Assembly: GCA_013397455.1 (NCBI GenBank)
Contig: VYZB01000239.1
Span: 868,283-932,282 of the forward strand
Reading direction: 5' to 3'
Source of the DNA: Crotophaga sulcirostris
Taxonomy: Eukaryota; Chordata; Aves; Cuculiformes; Crotophagidae
Length of the DNA: 64,000 bases
Notes under the pieces: model-generated
Databases searched by the model: none
Told to the model about the DNA's origin: nothing
The model's input: only the letters and a program-made list of their open reading frames with translations
Part shown: positions 42,353 through 55,500 of the stretch, one piece after another
Layout of the letters: every line of letters begins with the position of its first letter
Numbering within the stretch: the stretch's first letter is position 1
Translations under genes and position numbers: made by a program

Positions 42353-45300
42353 AGAGATGATGCTACTGAACTGATTTCAGAATTAATAAAACAGAAGTTA
42401 GCTGGTATTCTGACTCAATGAGTTTCTTTGAATAAAATAACCTTTCCATTTTAAAAGTTGCTTTATCTCCACCTACACAACTACATCACATAAACATGGG
42501 ATGGAGGTGAAACTTGTTTTAACAGGACAGAGTGTGTGTAATCCTGCCTCTCAGGATCTGCCCAAAGTTGGAACACCGTGTCCCCACAGTGAACCTTTGT
42601 TTCTCACATATCAGAATGCTGGTTTCATTACCAGTCAGTAAATCTGGTTCTTTACATTGAAATTAATAACAACTATACATTATTCAGCTTTTCAGGGACT
42701 TTATATTTGAATAGCTGATATTCTTAGTGTCCATTCTTTAGCAAATGACAACCAGTTATTAAAGCACTTACAAATGCTCTGCCTCACATTTTTATTTTGA
42801 GGGTATTAAAAGCTATACAACAATGATAGTACTTGGGATTCTTAACAACTAGTGTTTGTGTGAATGCTTATTTTTCCTTAAGATAAGGAGAAAATCATAA
42901 ACAGTTATCTTAGTTGTAAAAATACAACAGAACAATCTCTATTCAGGTTGGGGTTTGGGCTGTTTTGTTTCTTACAGAGCACTGTAGGGTTCAGAGTATA
43001 CTGTTTTATTCAGATTTGCAGAACTGATTTTAAAAAAGGCACCTCCCCCTATACATAAGCTGCCCTTCACCTTACATAAAATACTTCCTTGTAAGTGCAG
43101 CAGCGTGCTGGAAAGCCAAAGCCCTCATTTCCTTCTGCAGGGAAATCCTAAGAGGGAGTGGAAGCGGCATGGATCGAGCAAGCCTGTTGTGCCCTGTGTC
43201 ACAAGAGGACAGGTGCCCATGGGGAGTTATCTTAACAGAGCTGGGAAGCAGATAGAGCTGTTCTTTAGTAACAAGTGCTCCTCTTATCACAGTTACAGTG
43301 GAAGGACATCTGCAGACTCCAGCCACGCACAGGCTCCCTAGAGCTTGTGGGCACATGGGATGTTAGCTGCACTGCTGGTCACGCATGACTGCAAGTCACC
43401 TGAAGAACTGCAGTAGATGCAGTCTGCATGCTGCATCCCAGGTGAGACAAACCAAGAGCAAAACAGCTTGGAAAAATTACAGAAGTTTTAAAGGCATCAT
43501 TTAGGCTTTGCTATAGATTCCTATTCCTCAATCCCTGCATCATGATAGCCCAACTTGTTTTTTTGCTCCAGTTTATGTATAAAATAAAAGTTAAATGAAC
43601 AGGACAATTCTTGGCTATGAAAGAATTCCTTGTCTCCTATGTCTCCATGTACATTTTTAGAAAGGGGAGCTGTGATGGTTTCAGGACCTCCCTATGCACA
43701 GTGTGATGGATAAGCCAGCATAAATGATGCATTTTTAGTAGGTTACTGAAACTGCTTTTACTGTGTATTTTAATTATTGGCCCTATGTACCAATGACCTG
43801 ATAGTCTAGCTTTCCCAAAATGCTCCTGTGGAAGCATTTCATCTATCACTATTTTTGTAGCAGCCTTCAGGTTAAAACACCTTGGGGCACCCTACAATAT
43901 TAAATAAAATAAAATGTCAAAGCACATAAAGCAAGTTACAAGTGTAGTCTAAGATATAGCATAAGAGTGCTGCTTAATTCCAAAGAGCTGCTAGTTATTC
44001 TTCAGATCTTAACTATAAGGGTAATGAATTCCTTTGATAAAAGCATGAAATTTAATGTGTCTGAGAGCCAGAAGAGGTCATCTAACCTGTGTTTTCAAGG
44101 GTCTTTCTGAGTACAAAGAAATGGTCATCAGTGAAGAGGAAAGAAACCTCTAGTATAGGGTAAAACCAAGTGGCCTTGACAAAGCTCATGAGAAACAGCA
44201 GTAGAAGTTCTTGGGAACCTTACTGCTCTCCATAATAAAAACTATTCCTACTGAAACCACCACGTCCCCTTGGCAAGCCGAAATAGCAAACTCCCATGAC
44301 TTGCAGCTCTTAGTTAAGAGGAATTTTACTGATGCCTTTTTGATAACTTATCTTTTACCGTACGGTTACGCTTGCTCACCAAGCTCGTGCTGTACCAGAG
44401 GCGCACATCTGTTACTGCCTTTCATTGCACAGCTCTGGAGTTCGTTTCTGTACGTTACATGTTCAGTTGAAAGGAACAACCAACCACAACATACACGCTT
44501 TTGTTCTTGTTGCTGTCAGACTGAGAAGAGAAATAACATTACTCCTCCTGGAGTTACTCGTCATCTTTCTAGAAATGACAAAGTGGGCACTCATAGAACA
44601 GACCCAGACTACATGTATCACGTCTAGAAATAATCTTCAGTGTAATCCGTACTACTAAACCCAGCAGATCTTCCAGCTTCTGAGACATTTTGGTTTGAAT
44701 CCAATGAATTAACAGAGTCCATAATCAGCTTTCTGCCTCGTATTAGCTTAAGCTGTTCTTCTAAAAACTTATGCTTCGCTGGGGCAAAGTCTCAGGCTGG
44801 GCTCTCCTTCACCAAAGCAACACATGCTAGGAGAGCTCTTGCATCCCAAGGGAAGGAGAGCTGCTCACAGTCCTTCTCTTCCTCATGTGTGCTATCCCTG
44901 GGAACTTATTCACATATTTGAAAAATAAGGGCTCTCTTCTACCCAGGTGCTGGCAGAGATGACTCCTTACCTTGGAGACTAACATAAAAAAACCTGACAT
45001 TTTATTTTGTGTACAACTCACCACTGCTGTTCAGCTGAAGACACACAGGAAAAGACGAATAGCAAAACTATCCAGCTGCCTTGTTTTTAAAGTCTGCTAT
45101 GCTTCCTGAGCATAAACTCTAGGGGACCTGCAAATACTTGGCCATAAATGATGAGCAACCTATTAATGAATTGAATCCACCCATGTAGAATTTCAAGTGC
45201 ACGGAATGAAGGTTGCAAAAATATTACATGTGTGCAACCTGCATATACAAGCAGCATGTGGCTTCACACCATACACTGCTCCAAATGCCTGACCTCCCCA

Positions 45301-47265
45301 ATACAGAAGCTTCAGCTAGCACAGCAACACCACAACAGGAGCCTGTGAGTCACTTGTCACAGAAAAAGTGATTTATGGAACTCCTCAGGTCAAACTTTCT
45401 AGATTTTTCTATACTCTAAAGGGAAAGATCTTCTAAAGTGAATTCTGTTCTTTCAGATTTGTTAGTACTCCTACTGTGTACTCTAAATTCCTACACAAAT
45501 TAAATTCATTTCACGCATCTGACACACTGACTTTATGCTGGATCATAAAGTTTACCAGATTTTGTATTTTATGTAGTCAATAAACTGTAGTAGGTACAGA
45601 AACCAAATAATATATAGAGAAATAAATAAATGAAATTATGTAAAGAGCTCTTTCTCAGTTTGATCTAAACCATAAACTCGCCCACACTTAAAGCTGAGCA
45701 ATAGTAAAGTGTCGATGTGCCCAGGAACTCTCACTAGAGTCTCCTAAGTCAACTGAAAGGTAAAGCCTCTTTAAAAGGTAACAGCAAACACAACTCATGG
45801 GCCTAAAAGATGTTCCTAGGCCCTTCGAAGAAGTCTGATCTAATTCCATGGAAGAAGGTTTCACCACCAAGATTCAAATCTGACAGATTCTTCCTGATTT
45901 CCACAACATGTGCCACATCAAAGATGCCATTTTTAGTAACAGATGTGCATGTCAGAAAAAAGCACATTAAAGTCAGTAGTAACAGTGTTAACTACTGACT
46001 CTAGATATCAGCTGCTAAAATAATCTTTCAGAACCACAGTATCCAAGGGAAGCCCTTTCTGTAATTAAAAATTAGTGTAAAAAATTTGCTTTAAAGTAAC
46101 AGCAAGGATGGAAAAGTTGTGCTTTTGTGGGGACCACATTTTAAACAAGATTCTGAGCAACTCTACCCGGGCTTTTGTTATATCAGTTTTATGATCAGCA
46201 AATCATCTACTGTTCTCAATGCAGATCCCTAGCTGGTTTTGACTATTGTGATCCCTACTCTTCCCAGTGAGGTGAGGTTCTGACTGGGTCAGTTGCTACA
46301 TTGCCCACCTCATTCCAAACATCCTGTATCAGAATAAACCACAGTTCATCCTAAATGCTATTTAATTACATTAGAATTCTATTCCCAACCATAAAGAACT
46401 ACAAATCATAAGGTGACCATGCAGCAGAATTTATGAAAATAAATGTATTTCATATAAGCCCCACTTAAGAGATCATATTCTATCACAAGTATAAGATACA
46501 ATGTTATTAGGTACTGAAGAAGATCTGTGCTTTCAACTCTCTGACACACACACAAAACAGATCTAAAATCACTAATCAGCCGAAGTGATCAAAGGACTCG
46601 CATTCTTTTTGCATGGATATAACAGCAGCCAAAGCAGCACTTTCGGTGCATTTTTCACTCATTTTAATCCCAAACTCTAATCGCTAGCTAATAACCATGC
46701 AGTTGAAAGCTGCAGTATAAAAGCACAGTTTTATATCCATCCTTTGAAGCAAAAGATGGAAAATTAACACAGATCATACTCCTGTGTCAAAGAAAAAGTG
46801 AAGAATTTTTTTCAGTTTGCTTTTGCAGGTGCTGTCAACAAACCAATTGTATAGTATTTAGGCTTCACTAGGACTAAAAGTGACAACAAGCTCTGCAGTT
46901 ATTGCTGGCTACACTCACTTTTGACCATACTCTAATTTAGAGCTGCCATAAGGCCTGTCATATTTGATGGGAAATGCCATGAAGCTGCAGTATCTGCAGC
47001 TTACATCATGAAATGAGATGCTGTTGCACCAAGTATCAGCTTGGGTTTCTTCCATTTTAGAGCTTCCTTCTCTTTCCTTTTGGCCTTCACTTCGCAAGAA
47101 AAAGCAGGAAATAATTGGGAAGTGGTGGTTTCCACATACATATTTTCCTTTTTCTGAAAAGGAAACATTTGAGGTATGCGGGAGATTTTGAAACATAACC
47201 TTTCCCTGTTCTCTTCATGAAAGAGCATCATACATGCAGTCCTACACGTGTTATGTTGATTTAGG
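42353..47265. other. Single-copy non-coding DNA
   Basis: About 4.9 kb without a recognised transposon or gene. A 138-codon open frame at 44211-44627 (plus) begins with TTG rather than ATG, overlaps another frame and resembles nothing I know, so it is not called. Confidence 0.5.
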
Positions 47266-47674
47266 ATCACAGAATCACAGAATGGTTTGGGTTGGAAGGG
47301 ACCATAAAGCCCATCCAGTTCCAACTCCCCGTCCTTGGGCAGGGACACCTCCCACTGGATCAGGGGGCTCAAAGCCCCATCCAGCCTGGCCTTCAACACC
47401 TCCAGGGATGGGGCAGCCAACACTTCTCTGGGCAACCTGTGACAGTGCCTCCCCACCCTCACAGGAAAACATTTCTTCTTAAATTCTTACATAAATTTCC
47501 CCTCATTCAGCTTAAAACCATTCCCCCCCATCTTATCTCTGCACTCCCTGATCAAGAGCCCCTTCCCAGCTTTCCTGGAGCCCCTTTCAGTACTGGAAGC
47601 TGCTCGAAGGTCTCCCCGGAGCCTTCTCTTCTCCAGGCTGAACATCCCCAGCTCTCTCAGCCTGTCCTCACAGG
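47266..47674 (-). mobile_element. CR1 LINE, 5'-truncated 3' segment
   Basis: The plus strand opens with ATCACAGAATCACAGAATGG and GGTTGGAAGGGACCATAAAG, passes the GGGATGGGGCAGCCAACAC and CACCCTCACAGGAAAACATT boxes and ends near CTCTCTCAGCCTGTCCTCAC. It is a minus-strand member of the same class as 10483-10938. On the minus strand the ORF2 tail fragment [15 protein letters not shown] is readable, followed by frame breaks. Confidence 0.95.
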
Positions 47675-48048
47675 GCAAAAAGACACTGTAAAAGAGAAAA
47701 TGCTTCCATGTGTTAACCAATGCAAAAGGAATTATCTGGATTCCAAAGAGGTTTTTGCACCAGTAGATATGCATATGCCATTACTGTATATACTAATTAT
47801 ACATGCAAATGAGTTGTGATATTTCCACACACAATTATCCCGTCTGCACCTGCAAGCACAATATTTGCATATACCAACTAAGTTGGTGTATGGGTTTTGT
47901 TTGGTTGGGGGTTTTTTTTAAACCTATTGTCCATGTTTATTTAAATTCTAGCACAAACTCTGCATTTTGATTAATTATCAGCAAACTGTCACAGTCACGG
48001 CAGTAAAGCACAGCCATGTACAACTGGCCTGCCTACACCGCCTTCAAT
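47675..48048. other. Short single-copy gap between two CR1 elements
   Basis: About 370 bp of AT-rich sequence with a G/T-rich tract near 47880-47922. No feature is supported. Confidence 0.6.
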
Positions 48049-48345
48049 AATAGAATCATAGAATCGTCCGGTTGGAAAAGACCTTGGAGATCATCAAGTC
48101 CAACTGTACCAGTCCTCTGCTAAGCCACATCCCCCAGAAACTCATCTACCCAATCTTTTAAACACCTCTAGGGATGGTGACTCAACCACCTCCCAGGGCA
48201 GCCTATTCCACTGCCTAACATTTTCAGTGAAGAATTTTTTCCTAATATCCAGCCTAAACCTGCCCTCGTGCAACTTATGGCCATTTCCTCTTGTCCTATC
48301 ATCTGTTACTTGGGAAAAGAGACCAAGACTCGCTTTGTCACAACC

Positions 48346-48930
48346 TCATTTCCAGCAGTCATAGACAGTGATGAGGTCTCCCCTCAGCCTCCTCTTCTCC
48401 AAGCTAAACAACCTCAGCTCTCTCAGCCGCTCCTCGTAAGACTTGTTCTCCAGCCCCTTCACCAGTCTCATTGCTCTTCTCTGGACTCGCTCCAGCCCCT
48501 CAATGTCCTTCTTGTAGTGAGGGGCCCAGAGCTGAACACAGCACTCGAGGTGTGGCCTCACCAGTGCCAAGTCCAGGGGCACAACCACTTCCCTGCTCCT
48601 GCTGGCCACACTGTTTCTGATACAGGCCAAGATGCCAGTGGCCTTCTTGGCCACCTGGGCCACTGCTGGCTCATGTTCAGCAGGTGGTCAATCAACACCC
48701 TCAGGTCCTTCTCTGACAGGAAGCTCTCCAGCCAACCTTCCCCAACTCTGTAACGCTGCCTGGGGTTGTTGTGTCCCAAGTGCAGGACTTGGCACTTGGT
48801 CTTGTTTAACCTCATCCCAGTGGTTCAGCCCATTGATCCAACCTGTCCAGATCTATTTGTAGAGCCTCCCTTCCTTCAAGTAGATCAACACTGCCACCAT
48901 CTTAGTGTCATCTGCAAACTTGCTAAGGGG
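48346..48930 (-). pseudogene. CR1 ORF2 fragment: RT FADD box to C-terminus
   Basis: Minus-strand coding remnant beginning IECPLSKFADDTKM, which carries the FADD (xADD) catalytic signature of non-LTR reverse transcriptases. It then continues over one or more frameshifts to [58 protein letters not shown] and [17 protein letters not shown] before a stop near 48346. It is not functional: the polymerase core upstream of FADD is absent and the frame is broken. Confidence 0.88.
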
Positions 48931-48934
48931 GCAC

Positions 48935-49300
48935 TCAATCCACACAGTCAAAACATTCTCTAACACAGAAGGCAACCCCACCGCCTCTCTTTCCTAGCCT
49001 ACCCTGCCTAAAGAGTTTATAGCCATTCATGGCAGCACTCCAGTTGTGTGAATTATCCCACCACGGTTCCGTGATGACAACTATGTCATAGTTTTCTTGC
49101 CTTACAATGGCTTCCGACTCCCCCTGTTTATTTTTCATACTGTGTGTATTAATGTAAATGCACTTCAGCTGGGCCAGTGTTTCCACCCCTTTCCCAAGTG
49201 AAATACCCTTAAGTCCTAACTGTTTACTAGCTGTGTTTTGTAACCCACCAACAACCTTTGAATTCTGGCTGCCATCTGGAGTGGTGTCCCCAAATCCCAC
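48935..49300 (-). pseudogene. CR1 ORF2 N-terminal endonuclease fragment
   Basis: A single open frame of about 121 codons on the minus strand matching the start of CR1 ORF2, the apurinic/apyrimidinic-like endonuclease that nicks target DNA. Recognisable parts are LKCIYINTHSMKNKQGESEA, IVRQENYDIVVITEPWWD (the ITE/WWD endonuclease motif, normally ITETWWD), HNWSAAMNGYKLFRQGR and GKRGGGVAFCVRECFD. It stops at once after the junction with the RT segment (CVD then TGA), because the join is out of frame. The rest of the endonuclease, with the later catalytic residues, is absent. Confidence 0.9.
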
Positions 49301-49345
49301 TGAGGTGGCAGATCAGGGGCTCTCACACCGTCCCTCAGAACCTGA

Positions 49346-52300
49346 GGTGCCAGAAATGTTCAAAAAATGGAACAACAGAGCATCAGTGAAACACTGAAAG
49401 AACAAGCAAGACCCCGAGTCATAGCAGCTACACCAAACTCCTAAAACCACCAACAAGTTCTTAAACATGGGTGAAATGGAGCATTTACACCAATTAAAAC
49501 CTAGGAAATATTCAGAAAGATATCAAATACCTCCCCAACTTCCATCCCACAGCAGCTTCTCTGGCTGGTGGCTCTGCGCAGTGACTCCCTCCGCAGCCAC
49601 GCTCAGCGATCAGGACACCCATTTGGCTCCTTTCAGGCATCCCTCATAGAAGTTGTTTTACAATAACTGGTCTCTATTTTTCACAGAGACTATTCATCTT
49701 TTCTCATTTCTTCATTATTACAGTTAAATATAAAATACTAAAGAGTGGATTTACTATGACTATTTGAGAATTAGTTCTTTGAGCCTACTTGCAATGCTAA
49801 AGTAAATAAATTCAGTGTTCTCCCTTTTTAGAAAAAAGTAATTCTACCATTACTTGTAACAGAAATAATGATTTGTGGCAATCAGACTGGTGTAGTCACT
49901 AGTTTATTATGAAACAGTTTATTTCATACTTGCTATGTTGCTCACGGAATTGAAGAAAAACCCCTAAAGTACAATAAACATTATAAAATGTTGCATCAGA
50001 GCCTGGATCTCCAGTTCATTAGAAATAAAAATTCAGCCCCATTAGCTTCCTCCGTGAAGATGCTCTCTTTTACACTAACCATGCTTAGCAGCAGTTTGCT
50101 CCAGCTGACCTTAATTTAATCTATTTTTCACAGACTTATTGCTGCAGGGTTAAAACATTTTTGTTGCTAACCAGTGCACATGTTCAAGTGCTTGGCCCTA
50201 AAGATCTTATATCTTTCCAAGAATATTTGCTTCACAAAAACACCATGGGAGTTATCATTTTTTAAAACATATAAGATAATTGATTTGTAATTATCAACAG
50301 GGAGAAATACCATTGCTTCTGTTTGCTAACCTAATTGTAAAATATATTGTTCTTTTCAAGTCTTAATGTATTGCCTCAAGTGTTCCTCACTCAGGCACGG
50401 ACAGGCTGGAGTAAATAGAGTGACAGCAGGGAGTCGGAGTGATACCATTACCCAGTTCTCAACGGAATAAATGATGTTCCCTTTCTGACTATTGTTCAGT
50501 CCATTAATGTAATTTCCAAGGGATTTTTCCCCAGTGGGATGCAGACCAGGTGCCAGAGCTTTGAAACAGGATCATACTTTGTAACGTGATTTACCTTGCT
50601 GGAAATGTTGTGCCATATGCTCAGTTAAATGTGGAGGCTGTCTCATTACCACACCAAGGCCACTTTGTGTGCATCCATGGGTGCACTTCCATCTGCGTGT
50701 GCGTAGAAACTTCCAGACTGAAACCATTTCAAACAACAACACTGAGCTCTCTATCAGTCTGCATCATGATACTCTCTGTTGCCTATTTTGTAATTATTAA
50801 GGCAATGCTAATCCAAGAGCAGCAATTTCCTGACAGCTAAAAATCTGTCAGCATCAGCACCACAGCTAAACTTCAACACCCATCTTTGTCACTAACGAAG
50901 AACGCAAAGAGATCTAAAAAAAGCAGCAGTTATTTGGCCCAACGTGTGAAACATGGGGCACATCCTAAGCTATATAGTCAAAAGAGTACCCATGCTTCAG
51001 CAGTTTTGGAGCTCCCTAGGGTATGGGTCATATTTATATTATGTTCCCATTTGATCAGGCTAAGTATGTCATTAAAAAGAAGGGAAATGGCCACTTTTTT
51101 GTCTAGAGGGGGTTTTTTTCCTCAATATCTTCATTTCTTACTCTTCCAGCTTTCATTTTTTACATCAGCTCTATGTTGAATAGACCTTTCTTACTATTTC
51201 AGATCCTCATGTGAAGAAAGGTCTCCCAGAGGACTGAATACGAGTTTTTGTTTAATTTTTCTATGTTTTTAACTATTAACAAGACTTGAGTTGGAAGTCT
51301 TAGGCAACACAAACTGTTCGAGCTGGATCCTGATCCAAATCTGGTGAAAATGTGAGCTCTAGCATGTACTGCCCAGAACAATTTTTTTTATGTTCACTCA
51401 GAATAATTTTGGTACAGACTTGAAAAACATCTGGGTTTTTTCACTTGCAAACTACATTTCCGATTCACCAACAGTTAAATCTTCCCACTGCAGATTTCAG
51501 GCCACTTTCATACAGCTTTTCTTCAATCCTAAGATCCACCTGACTGGATTCTTCCCCAAAGACAACATATTTGCATGGATTATCAGTACAGTAATTTATG
51601 AAAAGACAGTTTTGGTTTAAAATCAAGTTCCCATGACATCATAATAAATACAGCAACATGATTTATATGAATTAGATCTTTATTAAACATGTATATACTA
51701 GTTTCTTGTTAGGACATTAAAAATTAAGAAAGGCTAAATTAAATTCATAAATTATTCTCATAAGGCAATTTGATATTAATAGTTATTTTGTTGATACCTA
51801 CGGTCTCCTCATTGCTCTGAGGTTGCCATCACTTACTCACTGTATCCCCTCTCTATCACAGCATTGCTAAACTGTGAATATAGTATTAAACTCAAAGAGT
51901 GCAGTGAATGTAAAACTTGTCACTATACTGTGTTACTGGGCCAAGATGAGATTCCAACAGCTCGAAGTGTAATGTACTCTATAGATATATCAGGTCACAA
52001 TAGCACCATCAGACTATGATCTTTTTTTGTTGTCAATACCATAAAGCAAATACGCTTAATGCTGAACATACAGATATCATCTTGGAAGAGACAAGCCATC
52101 CACCAAGCCAAAGAGCAGTAAAATCAGCACCTGAGAAAAGTTTGGTTTTCCACAAACATTGAAAGGGCTGGAGAGGCAGAAAGCAACTTCCTCAGCTCTT
52201 GGTGTTTGTACAGTGGCTGCCTGAAAACCCCTCCCCAGCTGCACGGGGCTCTCCCATCTCAAAGCAGTGAGTGCCCAGTGGGGCAGGCAGCAGTGCACAG

Positions 52301-54968
52301 TGAACATCCCACGAGATCCAGATACCCTGCAGAGCAAGCAGCTCCTACACAACTGTTGCTCAAGGTCAGGCGGAGCTGAACAACAGCGCTGTTTTATGAG
52401 CAACACCAGTTGGCAAGAACATTAAAACCCCGCTGCTTTCATCAATTGCTGTGACTTTATGGGGGGGAAAGGAAAGTTAGTTACTACTTGTTTGTGTTCA
52501 CACTGCGCTTTCAAAGCCTCGAGATGCTTTAAACAAGTGTAGAAATCAGCTGAAATGGCCTCAAACAGGTTTCATCACTACCCAGCTCTGCTGGTGGACT
52601 CCTCAAGGCTTTCAAAAGTGACATGGCCATGCCTAGACCCCCTCTGCCACCCTCATGCCCACCCCACAGCTGAGAAAGGGCCTCACTGAGGAGCAGAATA
52701 CCCTGGCCTTGATGAAGAACAGCTAATAACAAGGTTTAAACTGAAAGGGGAATCTCACAGCACTTGATGCATAGGGACAAGACTATTTTTCTTTCCTAGA
52801 TGGTGACAGCGGTCGCAGAGAGCACTATGGTGCTGCAGATGCTGGGGGAGCACTGCCCCAGCCTTGCCACCCCCAGGCATGTGAAAGCACAAAACTGAAT
52901 TATGGGAGCTGCAATGGAAAAATGTAACACCATTTCTTCATTTCAAAAAACATGGTATCTGGCAGAAACAAAGTGACCTCACATAGAGATTTACATGTTC
53001 TTAAAATACCAGCACACCTACACATCTTCTGGGAAGCGATGCCTCTTCTGCTTGCTGACCTTAGCACTTGGGCTTTTTCCTGCAATTGTGCTTTAAAGGC
53101 AAGTTCTTGGCTGAACAAACCAAGCAGATGTTGGACCTTATTTTCCCCTCTGTGATTTTTCTTTTCCCTTCTAAGAGCAACCAAGAAATTGCTTGCAGTA
53201 AAGCATTTAATTTATTCATCTGTAAAGGGCAAAATATACATAGAGGCTATTTTTTTTTTCCACACTATACCCTATTAAGTCAATGCTTATATATAACACC
53301 ACAATTTATGTAAGTCTTGTTTAGTTTCGGGGTTTTTTTCCCTGCCCCCACCTGCATGGGGAGCAACACAGTCCGATCTCTACAGGCAGCTTTGAAAACT
53401 GCATAAAAAGCATAGAAGTATTCTTTTTATATACACATATATTTTTAAATATGATCCCACCAAGCCGTTAATGTCCACATGATAAACTAGTAACTTTAGC
53501 TTCTGCTATTAATTCAACAACTAACAGCAATTTTAGCCAATGCTCAGTAACACTTGGTGCTATAAGTAATGATACAGTTCAAACACAGACTCTGACAGTT
53601 TAACCTGCACTGACCCAAACATATCTAAAAACTCTGGCTTTCATGTTAGGCTGTTTGCCTGATGCATCACAGCTACGCAGTAAAACACTTCAAAACATCT
53701 CTGTCAGTGCTTAGGGGATTCGAAGAACACTTGAGAATTGTGCCCACTGGTTTCTTGTAGCTGCACGGATGAATATTATAATAATTTGAGCAGTCTTTTC
53801 AATGATAATTATAAAGTATTCTCTTGATGTTCATCAATAGGCATAGTTTACATGGGCCCCTTTGTCAGTCTCCTCTGCCCACAGAAAACAAACCTAAAGC
53901 AAATTTTACACAAATACATTTGTACTGTCCTGCAGAACCTCCAGTTGTGTCTTCCAAAGAAAGAAGAGTTTTTACAAGTAGAAGCACTTAGCCATTTATA
54001 ATGCAAAAGTCCCCACATTACACTGGACTGGGCCATGCACTGTCGTGACTCACAGACTGCTTCAGTATCTGGAAAAATATAACTCCTGTTGAGTTTAAGG
54101 ACCATAAAGAAGCAGATGTACATATAATGAGAAGTCTAAGCATAAAGGGGCCAACAACAGAGGGAAGGTCTGATTTTAAAAGTAGAACGAGGGAAGCAAA
54201 CAAATACTGTGTAGCAAAGGTATAAAAACAGAGAGAAGCAAGAATGACAGAGGTGTAGTCCCTCAAATATATTCCAGAAAGGGTGTTTGTATTCCTTTGG
54301 TGATGAGTGCAGCAAGGACGAGAAGAAACCAGGAACCCTGAGTACAGTACGCACTGGGCCTGAGCGAATCAATAGAACTTAGACACCACTGCAGGAGAGA
54401 CTTCTGAACCTCAATTCTTCATTTGGTGTGCATTCACTATTTATTTTGTGTTTGACGTCATAAGGAATTTTATATTTGCATCCTCCTAAAAGAAGTCAGA
54501 AAGCTTCACTTCAGAAATATGCAATTCTCAGATTTCTAATACATTTTTATCCACTTCATTAGAACTATTCAATTACCTGAATTAGCAAACAGTTTGCGAC
54601 TGACAGTTAAAAGTTTTCTGCAGATAAAATATTAACCCCCTAAAAAAGAAAATGCCTGGTTGAGACAACTAATAACTCATCAGTTAGAAAACACAGATTT
54701 GAAATACAGTTCTTCTATTTGATTTCTTAGGTCCCAGGGCTCTTCTCTAGAAAGATACCTGGCCTTAGCATATGATGCAGAGGGGAACACTATAAAATAA
54801 AAGTATGCCATAGTATCCTCCCCATAGTGCCGGGCTGGGACAGTCCAGTTTCCTGACACAGTAAACCACGCGTTTTCATATGGCCACAAGACACCCACAC
54901 AACCTTAGAGAGGTGGTAGCAGAAACAGCTCTGGAAACAGTGAAAATGTTTCGCATAACGGAAAAAGG
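49346..54968. other. Single-copy non-coding DNA
   Basis: About 5.6 kb without a recognised transposon. The part at 50200-50560 looks information-rich rather than simple AT sequence, but nothing can be assigned. A moderately GC-richer stretch lies at 52220-52880, not enough for a CpG island. Confidence 0.5.
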
Positions 54969-55500
54969 AATCCTAGAACTGCTTGGTTGCTAAAAAGACC
55001 TATGAAATCAGAGTCCAACTGTACCTGTCCACTAATAAACCAGATCCCCAAGCGTTTCATCTACCTGTCTTTTGAATTCCTTCAGGGGTGGTGACACAAC
55101 CACCTTTCTGGGCAGCCTCTGGCAGTGCCTGACTACCCTTTCAGTGAAGAATTTTTTCCTAATGTCTAAACTGAACCTCTCCTGGTGCAGCTTGAGGCCA
55201 TTTCCCCTAATCCTATCCCGTAGCACTTGGGAGAAGAGACCAACACCCACCTCGCTACAACCTCCTTTCAGGTAGTTGAAGACAGTGATAAGGTTTCTCC
55301 TCAGCCTCCTCTTCTCCAGGCTAAATAAACTCAGGTTCCTCAGCCGCTTGTTGTCCAGCCCATTCATCAGCCTCGTTGCCCACACGCTCCAGCAGCTCAA
55401 TGTCCTTCTTGTAGCGAGGGGTCCAAAACCAAACACAGGATTCAAGGTGTGGTCTCACCAGCACTGAGTACATGGGCTTTCACAGCACTTCAGTCTCCCT
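54969..55500 (-). mobile_element. CR1 LINE, diverged 3' segment
   Basis: Minus-strand CR1 with a decayed 3' terminus (AATCCTAGAACTGC, where CR1 normally has AATCATAGAATCG), followed by well-kept boxes such as AAGAATTTTTTCCTAATGTC and CCTCAGCCTCCTCTTCTCC. On the minus strand the ORF2 tail reads [40 protein letters not shown] and [17 protein letters not shown] within one open frame of more than 100 codons. The 5' limit near 55475-55515 is uncertain. Confidence 0.92.

Larger units (their letters stand above)
48049..49345 (-). mobile_element. CR1 LINE with internal ORF2 deletion
   Basis: The longest CR1 here, about 1.3 kb, in minus orientation. The 3' end is at TAGAATCATAGAATCG, 48049 onward. 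Going 5' it contains the ORF2 C-terminal tail, the FADD reverse-transcriptase box (TTTGCAGATGAC on the minus strand, 48907-48918) and then, across a sharp junction near 48941-48945, the N-terminal endonuclease region. The middle of ORF2 (rest of the endonuclease and most of the reverse transcriptase) is missing. The 5' boundary near 49345 is approximate. Confidence 0.92.

Noticed and set aside
44211..44627. 138-codon open frame on the plus strand
   Set aside because: It begins with TTG rather than ATG, matches no protein I recognise, overlaps another open frame and lacks splice or promoter context. A frame this long is expected by chance in 64 kb.
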